Notes under the pieces: model-generated
What the model was told of the DNA's origin: nothing
Seen by the model: the letters and a program-made list of their open reading frames with translations, nothing else
Database searches by the model: none
In this document: positions 36,671 to 46,049 of the stretch, one piece after another
Layout: every line of letters starts with the position of its first letter
Numbering within the stretch: position 1 is the stretch's first letter
Position numbers and translations under genes: made by a program
From: an uncultured Prevotella sp.
Lineage (GTDB): Bacteria > Bacteroidota > Bacteroidia > Bacteroidales > Bacteroidaceae
Direction of reading: 5' to 3'
DNA: 64,000 bases
Assembly (NCBI GenBank): GCA_900314935.1
Contig: OMXE01000007.1
Span: forward strand, 62,001 to 126,000

Positions 36671-38506
36671 TTAATGCCTTAAACCAAAATAATAATCATA
36701 AAAATAGGTATTTCCATAGAAGGGGTGTAGTGCTGCGCGACCCATCTGTACAGACTGACCATTATATTTCATGGCCTCATTCATAAAGGCCTCATAGTTC
36801 TTTTTTACACCTGATTCGATAGGCAACTTATCAATATTGGGCATGTTATTAATATTACCAAAGAGATATGCCGCTTCTTGGAAGATACGCGGTATCGGAC
36901 CATGGGGATGGAGACGGACATAAAAACTAAAACGGGGCCAGAATTGTTGGATATTCCTCTTTCTGAGGGTTGCGAGAACCGACTGCTCCTGAAAATAGGG
37001 ATCGTAGGAGTTCTGACGCGCGAGCAAAGTCATTACATAATTCTCTACGTTGCCTTCGTCAAATCCCAATGCATTATTGTAGTGTAACATGTGAGTGATA
37101 GGACCCATCTCTCGATCCTCAGCAATCTGCTTGGGGTGTTCCATTTTTTCTAACAATGCATCAGCCCATTTACCATAATACATGGTGTGTTGAAGTTGAT
37201 TCATGATCTTTCGTGCTGCCTTTTTCTCACCGCATAGCACAGAGCAGCGAGCCATATACTGTTGTAATTCCACACGCCAGCCATATTCCACACCATCTTC
37301 CATACACATACGATGGCAATCGTTAACCAACCCATACTGATAGTAGATCATGCGTCCGAAGACATGGTACATTGTATTGAAAGGCATGGGGGTATTTGCT
37401 TTTTGTTTTCCTCTCGGGAAACTATACGTTTCATCAGTCAGACGTCCTAATCGCCAAAGAGCAATATCATGCATCATGGAAATGGCGCGTGTTGGTTCAT
37501 CAACTTGTTTCTGAGATTCTTGGAGTACACCTTCCCAGTCTGCTACTTCAATACAACGTTGCATAGCAAGTTCGTGGTGGAAATTCTCATCTTTATACCA
37601 AAAGTGCCAAACTCCAGCAATGAGCACAACCACCAATACGACTTGAAGGCTCCACTTGTAAAGAGGTCTCTGCCACTTTGTGGATAGTTTCTTCTGGTAG
37701 AATACAACCAGCAGAAAGAAATAGGCTAATAATATATAATAAGGTATATAATAGCGTGGATATGACTCCTTAACAACGAAAGCGGGTATGCCTGTGGTCC
37801 AAATATCACCAAAATAGGTCTCATGATAGACATACCGATAACAGAATAAGGGAACAGCAATATTACTTAGTAATGCAACTACCGAAAGAATAGCATTGTG
37901 CGTATAATTACGAGAAAGCCGCCAGATCCAGATACCCATCAGCAACACGGCGGCCATCGCATAGACACCAAACAATGGATAGCCCACAACGGCTGTTACG
38001 AGGATGATGCCAATGCGAAACCATAGTCTTCCACTCTCTTTAGAGAGCACATCGGGTGCGGCTTTACGGAATGCCCACAGCATGGCCACTGTAGCAGTTG
38101 TACCGATAGTAGCAACGAAAAAATACCCTCGTAGTCGCATGAAATAGTGCCAATATCCTAAGCACATGTTAGCTATTAGAAGGATTGCCACAGGTATCAG
38201 TGTGAGCAAAACCCATTCGTCAACTATGCGGAAGGTACGTTTGATCAGCCACATCAGCAACAACCACCAGCTACAAAGCACAATCACGCCTAGCCATGGA
38301 TGATAGAAGAACTGGGTGAAGAAACAACTAATATATGAAAGAAAACCACCTGACACCACCATCCGCTCATGAAAAAAAAGAGGGGTGTCGAGAAATAGGT
38401 TGTACTGCTGAACTTTCCAGAGCAAATCAGACTCGAAATACAGCAGCGCAATGGCTATGATCAGTAACGCTGTCAGCCATGTGAAGATAGGTATGATTCT
38501 TTTCAT
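36671..38506 (-). CDS. DUF6057-like polytopic membrane protein
   Basis: A 611-residue inner-membrane protein. The first ~315 residues contain eight to ten hydrophobic segments (IIPIFTWLTALLIIAIALLYF, LLTLIPVAILLIANMCLGYW, VVLVVVLIAGVWHFWY and others). The remaining ~300 residues are soluble and alpha-helical, resembling tetratricopeptide-like pairs. My recognition as DUF6057 is from memory of Bacteroidetes proteins with this layout next to PD40 lipoproteins. No enzymatic motif is visible. It has its own strong promoter and leads a two-gene operon. Confidence 0.75.
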   Translation of the reverse strand: MKRIIPIFTWLTALLIIAIALLYFESDLLWKVQQYNLFLDTPLFFHERMVVSGGFLSYISCFFTQFFYHPWLGVIVLCSWWLLLMWLIKRTFRIVDEWVLLTLIPVAILLIANMCLGYWHYFMRLRGYFFVATIGTTATVAMLWAFRKAAPDVLSKESGRLWFRIGIILVTAVVGYPLFGVYAMAAVLLMGIWIWRLSRNYTHNAILSVVALLSNIAVPLFCYRYVYHETYFGDIWTTGIPAFVVKESYPRYYIPYYILLAYFFLLVVFYQKKLSTKWQRPLYKWSLQVVLVVVLIAGVWHFWYKDENFHHELAMQRCIEVADWEGVLQESQKQVDEPTRAISMMHDIALWRLGRLTDETYSFPRGKQKANTPMPFNTMYHVFGRMIYYQYGLVNDCHRMCMEDGVEYGWRVELQQYMARCSVLCGEKKAARKIMNQLQHTMYYGKWADALLEKMEHPKQIAEDREMGPITHMLHYNNALGFDEGNVENYVMTLLARQNSYDPYFQEQSVLATLRKRNIQQFWPRFSFYVRLHPHGPIPRIFQEAAYLFGNINNMPNIDKLPIESGVKKNYEAFMNEAMKYNGQSVQMGRAALHPFYGNTYFYDYYFGLRH

Positions 38507-38528
38507 TGAACGCAGATAGATTTTTTTG

Positions 38529-38560
38529 CAAAGGTACGATTAAGTGAGCACAAAACCAAA
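38529..38560 (-). promoter_or_regulatory. Promoter for DUF6057 operon
   Basis: Minus-strand TTTG (38560-38557), 20-nt spacer, TACCTTTG (38536-38529), start codon at 38506. The sequence between and around the boxes is almost the same as in the helicase promoter at 5.1 kb, including the shared 20-mer CAAAGGTACGATTAAGTGAG on the plus strand. Confidence 0.75.
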
Positions 38561-39001
38561 GGAAAACTCATTTTTCTTTATTTTGTCGAAATAACGGGAC
38601 AACGAATACCATCATGCAATTGACCAATTGCATGAATGACTGAGTGACGGAGGAAAACAAAGTAAACGAGAGTAAGTTCAGCGAAGCCAAAGTTTTTTCC
38701 GATAATACTTGCAATAATTAGAAAAAAGGGCTACCTTTGCAAAAAGTTCCGGCTGACAACACCCAAAGCACCATGCTTGCAATGTATCAGCGAAATGTTC
38801 AAATGTTTATTATTTGTTTCAATAAACCACATATAATGTATCTAAAAGAGCGAAATTAACCATTCGAAACATTTTTTAACCCAAAAAGGAAAGTCTGTTT
38901 GGGAAAAATAGCTTACCTTTACATCGATTTTATAAAATAATGGAGATATACTTATCTTATAATAACATTATTCAATTAACAAACCAATTAAGTTTTAGCT
39001 T
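38561..39001 (+). promoter_or_regulatory. Intergenic region with putative promoter and long leader for duplicated-module gene
   Basis: No gene is seen in this 440-bp gap. It holds a hairpin (ATGCAATTGACCAATTGCAT near 38614) and a -7 box TACCTTTG at 38732-38739, with a partial -33 box CTTG 20 nt before it. That would give a leader of about 255 nt. A second, weaker box (TACCTTTA, 38914-38921) would give a short leader. Confidence 0.4.
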
Positions 39002-40078
39002 ATGAAAAAGTTTTTTACTCTTGTTGCAATGGCTTTGATGGCCGTTGGTGCAAACGCTCAGACACTGGTCGCAGAGATTGACTGGACCACTCAGGATGCG
39101 TACACAGGATGGTGCTCTGGCGAGAATGGTTCAAGTGCTGCTATTGGAGCTGAAGGTCTTGAAATTAGCGTTCCTGCTGAAGGTAGTGTTTACTGGGAGC
39201 CCCAGACAATCATTCTTCAGCCGTTCGATCTGGAGGAGGACGCATCTTACAAAGTTGTCATTACCGCTAAGGTTCCTACAAGCGGTGAACTTCAGTTGAA
39301 CATGGGTAGCTGGGATGACGGTGTTAGCCAGCAGCAAGTCCTTAATGTTGAGGCAAGCAATGACTTTCAGGAAATCGTTCTTGATTGCCCGGACTGGGAA
39401 GCAAACACAACAAATAATCACGTGTTGTGGCAGAGCGGTAAACTTGTAGGCACCAGCATTATTAAGAAGGTTGAGGTATGGAACATGTCTGGCGACACAC
39501 CTCCTGCTGGAGACACTGTGATATCAGAGATTGACTGGACCACTCAGGATGCGTACACAGGATGGTGCTCTGGCGAGAATGGTTCAAGCGCTGCTATTGG
39601 AGCAGAAGGTCTTGAAATTACAGTTCCTGCTGAAGGTAGTGTTTACTGGGAGCCCCAGACAATCATTCTTCAGCCGTTCGACCTGGAGGAGGATGCTTCT
39701 TACAAAGTTGTCATTACCGCTAAGGTTCCTACAAGTGGTGAACTTCAGTTGAACATGGGTAGCTGGGATGACGGTGTTAGCCAGCAGCAAGTCCTTAATG
39801 TTGAAGGTAGTGATGACTTCCAGGAAATTGTCCTTGAGTGCCCAGACTGGGAAGCAAACACAACAAATAATCACGTGTTGTGGCAGAGCGGTAAACTTGT
39901 AGGCACCAGCATTATTAAGAAGGTACAGGTTATTCAGATAGGTGGTGCTACAGGAATTAAGGCCGTTAAAAACGAGAGCATTCTGAATAACACTCGCTTC
40001 AACCTTGCAGGTCAGAAGGTTAACGACAACTACAAGGGTGTTATTATCCAGAACGGTAAGAAGTTCATCCAGAAGTAA
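39002..40078 (+). CDS. Secreted protein of two near-identical 151-residue beta modules with sorting tail
   Basis: A 358-residue protein with a signal peptide (MKKFFTLVAMALMAVGANAQ). Two modules (about 24-160 and 175-311) are almost identical in protein and DNA, with a period of exactly 453 bp (151 codons). Each contains EIDWTTQDAYTGWCSGENG, VYWEPQTIILQPFDLEEDA and LQLNMGSWDDGVSQQQ, and looks like a carbohydrate-binding-type beta sandwich. The C-terminus (FNLAGQKVNDNYKGVIIQNG, then KKFIQK) is a typical Prevotella sorting-like tail, so it is probably a T9SS cargo or surface protein. No catalytic residues are evident. The high DNA identity means a recent duplication or ongoing gene conversion. 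Confidence 0.8.
   Translation: MKKFFTLVAMALMAVGANAQTLVAEIDWTTQDAYTGWCSGENGSSAAIGAEGLEISVPAEGSVYWEPQTIILQPFDLEEDASYKVVITAKVPTSGELQLNMGSWDDGVSQQQVLNVEASNDFQEIVLDCPDWEANTTNNHVLWQSGKLVGTSIIKKVEVWNMSGDTPPAGDTVISEIDWTTQDAYTGWCSGENGSSAAIGAEGLEITVPAEGSVYWEPQTIILQPFDLEEDASYKVVITAKVPTSGELQLNMGSWDDGVSQQQVLNVEGSDDFQEIVLECPDWEANTTNNHVLWQSGKLVGTSIIKKVQVIQIGGATGIKAVKNESILNNTRFNLAGQKVNDNYKGVIIQNGKKFIQK
39072..39933 (+). repeat. 453-bp tandem duplication inside secreted-protein gene
   Basis: The DNA from about 39072 and from about 39525 is nearly identical for some 400 bp, with a handful of mostly silent differences. The offset is 453 bp. This is a possible hot spot for copy-number change by slippage or recombination. 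Confidence 0.85.
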
Positions 40079-40100
40079 TTCTTTTGAACAAACAACCATA

Positions 40101-40131
40101 AAGGGATTTGCCGAAAGGCAGATCCCTTTTT
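40101..40131 (+). terminator. Rho-independent terminator after duplicated-module gene
   Basis: AAGGGATTTGCC pairs with GGCAGATCCCTT around a GAAA loop, followed by a T-run. A closely similar hairpin ends a putative transcript at 49.6 kb. Confidence 0.85.
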
Positions 40132-40145
40132 CTTTGCCATATAAA

Positions 40146-40508
40146 CTAGCGTTCTTGGAAAAGCTATTGTTTTCTAGGTAATCCTAGCGACACTAGATAA
40201 TCCTAGCAATCCTAGATAAGCTAGTATTTCTAGGTAATCCTAGTGGTTCTAGATAAACTAGTGGTTCTAGACAAAGCGTTTCAAATCGGGCATAGGCACA
40301 CGAACGTTTGCGTATAGGCGTTCAATCGATTGGGTATAGGCGCTTGATTGTTTGCGTATAGGCAATCGATAGTAAAATAGCCGTTTCATCCCTTTATCCT
40401 TATGGTTTCACCCTGCTATCCTTGTAGCTTCTCCCTGTTGCACTTGTAGCTTCTCCCTGTTGCACTTGTAGCTTCTCCCTGTTGCACTTGTAGCTTCTCC
40501 CTGTTGCC
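40146..40508. repeat. Intergenic word arrays (CTAG-rich, cgtataggc, 22-bp tandem repeat)
   Basis: The convergent gap between the duplicated-module gene and susD holds no gene. It has three successive arrays. About a dozen CTAG tetramers in rearranged tctaggtaatcctag words lie at 40146-40272. Four gcataggc/gtataggc words lie at about 40290-40370. An exact 22-bp tandem repeat (cttgtagcttctccctgttgca) has four copies from 40421 and a decayed fifth at 40509. Confidence 0.75.
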
Positions 40509-40615
40509 CTTGTGCCTTCTTCTTGTCCTTGTGCTTTTGAATCCTAAAGGTAACAGAAGAAGGATAAGTTAGCTACACAAAACGATGTGCTCCTTTGAAT
40601 ATAGATATAAAACAA

Positions 40616-40643
40616 ATGCTCTGCACCAATTGGTGCAGAGCAT
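40616..40643 (-). terminator. Perfect 28-bp palindrome, probable susCD terminator
   Basis: ATGCTCTGCACCAA pairs perfectly with its inverted copy, with no unpaired bases in the symmetry. On the minus strand it is followed by TTTGTTTT. A second perfect 18-bp palindrome (AGTACAGTTAACTGTACT, 40658-40675) lies between it and the susD stop codon. Confidence 0.75.
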
Positions 40644-40690
40644 TGATGTTATTGATGAGTACAGTTAACTGTACTTCTCAATTCAGGTGA

Positions 40691-42550
40691 TTACCAACCT
40701 GGATTCTGATGCAGAGCTGGGTTATTATTCAAGAGATCCTGAGGATAGGGGAAGAGCTTGTGCTTCTCCTGCCAGCCTACTTCATTGCCTGCATCTTTAG
40801 CAGGATGAGTATGTATCAGATAGAAACGGCTATTTGACTCACTACCATACTGCCAAACAACATCCTCATCAGTTGGTTCTACCGGACGGAATACCTTATC
40901 GCAGAGGTTAGGAATATGGGAGCCTTGCTGCTTGAGACGTGCAATACAGGCCTGATCATAAGCATCGTTATCAGCCTTGAGCCAGCGGAGTATATCTTGA
41001 TAACGGCAGCCCTCGAACCAGAGCTCGAATGACTTCTCCTTCTTCAGTGTAATCAGGTCAACACTCTCGCTGATTGTCTGAGAACCTGCACGCTCCTGAA
41101 TCATATTAATGTAAGTCTTTGCAGTAGCAGCATCACCTGTACGGAGGCAGCACTCAGCATAGTTGAGAAGAACCTCAGCATAACGCATCACAATGATATT
41201 GTTCAGACGATGAACAGCTCCGTATGTGTTTCCATCTTCAACTGCATCACCAACTCTAACGACATGCTTGAGAGGTATCCAGAAGCACTGTCCGTAATGA
41301 CCATTTACGTCACTGATACCATACTTATCAGATTTGAGTTTTTCTGACTCCTTCATCGTCTTGAGCTTGTCGTTATATTCCAGGTATGAATTGTCAGTAT
41401 TCTGGAATACCAGGTCATCAATCTTAACCATTGTAGCCTTGAGACGATCGGAGGCCTCACCATCGTTTTCAACGAAGGCATTTGCGAACCATTCGGGAAG
41501 ACCGATTGAACCCCAACCTTCGACACCACCTGTATATTTCAACAAAGGATTCTTCTTGAACTTACCTGAACGAATTTGGAACGACTGGGCTTCCATCCAA
41601 GTACTATGGTTCATATAACCCATACCGCTACCTGAACTCCAGTCACCTGAGCTACCATTGTATCTGAAGTTAATCTCGAAGATCTTCTCTGGGCATCCAT
41701 CACCTTGGATGTGGAAGAGATTGCCCCATTCACTACCGGGAACCAACTCGTACTTTTCAGAGTCGATTACCTTCTTAAGAGCGGCCTTAGCCTCAGCAAA
41801 CTTGCCAGCAAACATCAAAGCCTTTCCTTGTAGAGCCCATGCAAATCCCTTAGTTACACGATAGGCACCTTCCTTATCTGAAGGATCTTTACGTTCCATC
41901 AGGTCTGCAGCAGCCTCCTCACATTCCTTTGCAACCCACTCAAAATAAGCCTCCTGAGTCTTCGGTGCATTCTCTGCAGCATCTGGACTATCACTATTCG
42001 GAGGAAGAGTACCATTTGTCAAAGTATGATCCACGAAAGGAGGTGTACCCCAGTAACATGCAAGCAGGAAGTAATTGAAAGCTCTGAGTACTCTTGCCTC
42101 AGCAACTGCCTGTTTCTGGAAATCGGTAGCTCCGTCTGCGAAATTCTCGATAATGAGGTTGTCACGATAGATAGAAAGGTAGATACCTTTGTAATGATAG
42201 ATGATTGCCTCAGGCTTAAAGAGATAACGGAACTCGTTAATGGCACCACCCCACTCGTGGTCACCAAAGCACTCGCTACCATAGTTAATATCATCACCTG
42301 GGTGGTTAGCCAAAACTCTCGCTGGTGTGTAAATACCAGGAGCATTTGCATCCACATTAGTACGACCAAATGTATTGATTTGGAAGTTCTCATATGCTGC
42401 AGCAAGTGCCTGCAAAGCGTCGTTATCCGACTTATAGTAAGTTTCCGTTGACAAAGTAGCCTTCTGCGGAATATTAAGCTGATCCTCACAAGAGGTTAAT
42501 GCTACACCGCCAGCAACAAGCGCGAGCATTGATACTATAATTTTTTTCAT
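40691..42550 (-). CDS. SusD/RagB family surface glycan- or nutrient-binding lipoprotein
   Basis: A 619-residue lipoprotein with lipobox LTSC, then EDQLNIPQKATLSTETYYKS, the standard SusD opening. The N-terminal TPR-like helices (AVAEARVLRAFNYFLLACYWG) and the C-terminal RagB/SusD domain (VVRVGD...NIIVMRYAEVLLNYAECCLRTGD, FELWFEGCRYQDILRW) are both visible. It forms the lid of the SusC transporter encoded just upstream (35-bp gap) and binds the ligand at the cell surface. No glycosidase, lipase or regulator gene is adjacent, so the substrate is open. Confidence 0.95.
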   Translation of the reverse strand: MKKIIVSMLALVAGGVALTSCEDQLNIPQKATLSTETYYKSDNDALQALAAAYENFQINTFGRTNVDANAPGIYTPARVLANHPGDDINYGSECFGDHEWGGAINEFRYLFKPEAIIYHYKGIYLSIYRDNLIIENFADGATDFQKQAVAEARVLRAFNYFLLACYWGTPPFVDHTLTNGTLPPNSDSPDAAENAPKTQEAYFEWVAKECEEAAADLMERKDPSDKEGAYRVTKGFAWALQGKALMFAGKFAEAKAALKKVIDSEKYELVPGSEWGNLFHIQGDGCPEKIFEINFRYNGSSGDWSSGSGMGYMNHSTWMEAQSFQIRSGKFKKNPLLKYTGGVEGWGSIGLPEWFANAFVENDGEASDRLKATMVKIDDLVFQNTDNSYLEYNDKLKTMKESEKLKSDKYGISDVNGHYGQCFWIPLKHVVRVGDAVEDGNTYGAVHRLNNIIVMRYAEVLLNYAECCLRTGDAATAKTYINMIQERAGSQTISESVDLITLKKEKSFELWFEGCRYQDILRWLKADNDAYDQACIARLKQQGSHIPNLCDKVFRPVEPTDEDVVWQYGSESNSRFYLIHTHPAKDAGNEVGWQEKHKLFPYPQDLLNNNPALHQNPGW

Positions 42551-42585
42551 AATCTGTTCTTATTTCAATTCTACAATCTACTGTT

Positions 42586-45500
42586 TTAGAATGCAATATT
42601 TACACCAAATACAACCTTCTTAGATGTCGGGTAGCTACCTGTATCAAAGCCACGCTGAGCACCGCTGTTCAAAGAAGAAGTTTCAGGATCGGCACCTGGA
42701 TAGCTTGTAATGGTGAAGAAGTCATCGAGAGAAACATAGAAGCGGAGCATGCTGATCATCGCCTTCTTAGTTAGCTTAGCAGGTAATGTGTAACCCAGCT
42801 GGATCTGCTTAAACTTGAAGAATGAACCACTGAAGACATTGGCAGAAGAACTGAAGAATGTCCAGCTCTTTGAAACGTTCTTCATATCAGGATACTTTCC
42901 TTCAATAGTTGTTACTGAGCCATCCTCATTTTTATTCTGCTTCCAAGAGTCCTTCCACCATACATCAAGACCGTTGATACGGTTACGGTCGGCAGAAACC
43001 ATCAAGTTATAGATCTTGTTGCCAGAAGCACCTGTACCGAATACGGTGAAGTCGAAGCCTTTGTACTCGAGGTTAATGGTAATACCATAAGTAAACTTAG
43101 GAATACCGGAACCGAGGTCCATCATATCAGTTTCTACAGGAGCATCCTTGAGTCCGATTTCAGTCATCGGATTACCTTCAGCATCAAGTTTCTGCTCACC
43201 TGTAACTTCATCAATTACCGGAACATAGCCATAATACTGCGGCTTTCCTGTCTCTTGATCAACTCCTGCATACTTGTATCCACAGAAGTACCAGAGGGTA
43301 TGACCGGTCTCAAAGGTCGGCTTCAGTGTACTATTGAAACCACTTACAGTACCTTCTTGATAACGTGGGAGTGCAGCGTTCACTTTCTTCACCTCGTTCT
43401 TGAGGGGGTTGAAGTTAGCGTTGATGCTGTACTTGAGGTCACCGATATTATCACGCCAACCAGCTTCAATGTCGAAACCAGTGTTAAGAACCTGGCCAGA
43501 ATTAACTGTTACAGAACTGAAACCAATTTCAGGTAAAGGTGCAATGTTGACGAGCAGGTCTTTAGTAATCTTACGATACCAGTCAACATCCAATGACAGG
43601 CGGTTACGGAAGAAACGTGCATTGAGACCGAAGTCTAACTGCTCGGAAGTTTCCCAAGTCAAATCGGGGTTAGCCAAAAGAGAAGGCTGTCCACCTTCTT
43701 GTGCTGTGGTACCACCAGTTGAGTATTGATCTGTAAAGAAGTAGTATCCACCAAGGGCAATGGTCGGATTATACTTGTAACCACTCAGGATGTTTATGTT
43801 ACCATTACGTCCCCATGAAGCACGGAGTTTCAAGAATGAAATTGCGTTATCGCTGATGGCATTCTTAAAGAACTTCTCATTGCTGAGAATCCATGCTGCA
43901 GAGAATGAGGGGAAGTAACCCCAACGCTTGTCTTTCATCAACTTCGATGTATCGTAAGCATCGGCACGGAAGTTAGCCTGGAACAAGTAACGGTCGTCAT
44001 ATGAATAAGACAAACGTCCAAAGTAAGAGAGCTCTGTAGCATCACCAGGTGTGTTACCTACGGTAAGGTGCGACAGACCATTTGCATTAAGACAGTCGAT
44101 ATAACGGAAGCTAGGAGCATGATCACCTCTTAGAATCATCTGGGTATCTTGCGAACGTACGCTAGTGTTATCCCAATGGTTCTTCGTAAACGACATACCA
44201 GCCATGGCACCTACATTGTGCTTGCCGAACTGCTTGTTAAAGTTGGCGAAGTTCTCCCACTGATAGTAAAGACCTGCATTTGTATTGGCAGCAATAGAAT
44301 AATTCTCATCATGAGCCATAGATGAAAGATAGTAGGGCTCACCATAACTGTGACCATTACTCTGGGTGATGCGGTAGCCGAGACGTGATGTAATAGTCAG
44401 GAAGTCGAACGGTATCAGGTTAGCGGCCAAAGAACCACGTACGTTAATACCTTCGTTGGTTGAATTAGAACGATCGCGCTGTCCCAGCGGGTTGGCAGTA
44501 GCCTCAACGATATACTTAGAGGTACCGTACCATACAGGATTGTTAATATCGAAACCATTTGGCAGTAATAAATTACCATGGTTGGGCGAATTCCATGCTT
44601 CTTCTACACCATCACCAAAGTCTTTTTGGTCATAGATGTAAGCAGGAGTCAGCGGGTCGATAGAAACCACAGCGTTCAAGAATGATCCGTAACCATTATT
44701 CAGAGACTTTCTCTTCCACTTTTCAACAGAGGTATTGCTCTGAACGTTAAACCACTTGAAGAATTTATAATCAGCATTGAGTTGAGCAGTGAAGCGCTTG
44801 TAAGTATCTTTATCTCCCTTGACAATACCATCGTTGTCAACAATGCCGATACCGGCGAGCATGTGACCCTTATCATTACCACCCTCAACGGTGATGTTGT
44901 GCTGGTAGCTCCAGCTGTTATCAAATACTTCGTCGTACCAATCGGTATCGAATCTCGGAGATCCTGTTTCTGCAGTCAGAGGATTGCCTTCAGCATCATA
45001 TCCATAATAGCCTTTGGATACAAGTTCAGTTTCTTTCAAGTCACCAAGATACTTGTGATAGTCAATCCACTCTTGTGCGTTGAACACTTGAGCTTTCTTG
45101 CCGAGAGATTGACTGGCAGCTTTGAACGAATAAGAGAGTCTTGCCTGACCTTTGGAACCATTCTTTGTAGTGATAAGAACAACACCATTACCGGCCTGAG
45201 CACCATAGATAGCTGCAGAAGCACCGTCCTTCAACACCTCGATTGACTCGATGATTGAGGGATCCAAATACTGGATGTTGTCAACCTTCAGACCATCAAC
45301 GATGAGCAGCGGACCTAAGCTACCTGAGTTTGAAGAATAACCACGAACGCGGATCTCAGCGCCACCACCAGGTGAACCGCTGTTAATGATCTGCACACCT
45401 GATACCTTACCCTGGAGAGCAGCACCTGCATCCGTAGTACTCAGGTTCTTGATGTCGTCACCCTTTACAGATGCAACGGCACCAGAGAGGTCACTCTTCT

Positions 45501-45849
45501 TCTGTACACCGTAACCAATCACAACCACGTCGCTCAACGTTGTGTTGTCTTCCTTCAGTGCGATGGTGATGTTGCTTCTACCACCAACGTTGACTGTCTG
45601 GGTTACGTAGCCCACATAAGAAACTGCTAACTGAGCGTTGGAAGCTGCATTAACCGAGAACTTACCATCCATATCGGTGATAGCACCCGTGTTTGTTCCA
45701 ACTACTTTCACTGTTGCACCGATAATCGGTTCACCAGCTTCATCATTTACTATTCCCTTAACTACGCCCTGAGCCCATGCTCCCATTGGAAGCAAACAGA
45801 GCAAGAATAGTAATACTAACGGCTTTTGTAACGATTTAAAGTTCATCAT
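42586..45849 (-). CDS. SusC/RagA family TonB-linked outer-membrane transporter
   Basis: A 1087-residue transporter. After the signal peptide (LVLLFLLCLLPMGAWAQ) comes a carboxypeptidase-D regulatory-like domain (about 28-108, GIVNDEAGEPIIGATVKVVG). A TonB-box/plug region follows (DVVVIGYGVQKKSDLSGAV, LQGKVSGVQI, EIRVRGYSS, PLLIVDG, SIEVLKDGASAAIYGAQAGNGVVLITTK), then a barrel ending VVFGVNIAF. It pairs with the SusD gene downstream to import an oligomeric nutrient through the outer membrane, powered by TonB-ExbBD. The length is typical of the family and no damage is seen. Confidence 0.95.
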   Translation of the reverse strand: MMNFKSLQKPLVLLFLLCLLPMGAWAQGVVKGIVNDEAGEPIIGATVKVVGTNTGAITDMDGKFSVNAASNAQLAVSYVGYVTQTVNVGGRSNITIALKEDNTTLSDVVVIGYGVQKKSDLSGAVASVKGDDIKNLSTTDAGAALQGKVSGVQIINSGSPGGGAEIRVRGYSSNSGSLGPLLIVDGLKVDNIQYLDPSIIESIEVLKDGASAAIYGAQAGNGVVLITTKNGSKGQARLSYSFKAASQSLGKKAQVFNAQEWIDYHKYLGDLKETELVSKGYYGYDAEGNPLTAETGSPRFDTDWYDEVFDNSWSYQHNITVEGGNDKGHMLAGIGIVDNDGIVKGDKDTYKRFTAQLNADYKFFKWFNVQSNTSVEKWKRKSLNNGYGSFLNAVVSIDPLTPAYIYDQKDFGDGVEEAWNSPNHGNLLLPNGFDINNPVWYGTSKYIVEATANPLGQRDRSNSTNEGINVRGSLAANLIPFDFLTITSRLGYRITQSNGHSYGEPYYLSSMAHDENYSIAANTNAGLYYQWENFANFNKQFGKHNVGAMAGMSFTKNHWDNTSVRSQDTQMILRGDHAPSFRYIDCLNANGLSHLTVGNTPGDATELSYFGRLSYSYDDRYLFQANFRADAYDTSKLMKDKRWGYFPSFSAAWILSNEKFFKNAISDNAISFLKLRASWGRNGNINILSGYKYNPTIALGGYYFFTDQYSTGGTTAQEGGQPSLLANPDLTWETSEQLDFGLNARFFRNRLSLDVDWYRKITKDLLVNIAPLPEIGFSSVTVNSGQVLNTGFDIEAGWRDNIGDLKYSINANFNPLKNEVKKVNAALPRYQEGTVSGFNSTLKPTFETGHTLWYFCGYKYAGVDQETGKPQYYGYVPVIDEVTGEQKLDAEGNPMTEIGLKDAPVETDMMDLGSGIPKFTYGITINLEYKGFDFTVFGTGASGNKIYNLMVSADRNRINGLDVWWKDSWKQNKNEDGSVTTIEGKYPDMKNVSKSWTFFSSSANVFSGSFFKFKQIQLGYTLPAKLTKKAMISMLRFYVSLDDFFTITSYPGADPETSSLNSGAQRGFDTGSYPTSKKVVFGVNIAF

Positions 45850-45909
45850 GTGAAATTTAAAGATTAATTAGTATTATTATTATTTGCTAAGTGTTCATGA
45901 TTCGTCTGC

Positions 45910-45917
45910 AAAATTAC
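45910..45917 (-). promoter_or_regulatory. Putative -7 box for susCD
   Basis: TAATTTTG on the minus strand lies about 60 bp before the ATG at 45849. The proper -33 position lacks TTTG. A further candidate, TACATTTG (45991-45984), lies upstream with CAAA on the plus strand 23 nt beyond it. The weak -33 suggests activator control. Confidence 0.4.
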
Positions 45918-46049
45918 ATCATTAATTATTAACGAGTGTTTCAGTTTGTAACGAAAACTTTATCAAATATTTCATTTATGATACAAATGTAGAAAACAAG
46001 GCCTATAACTGTATCAAAAATGATATTAAACCCTTCGGTTTCATCGTGA

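Noticed and set aside
40421..40508. 22-bp repeats as a CRISPR array or replication iterons
   Set aside because: Copies are directly contiguous without spacers; no cas, rep or DnaA-box pattern nearby.
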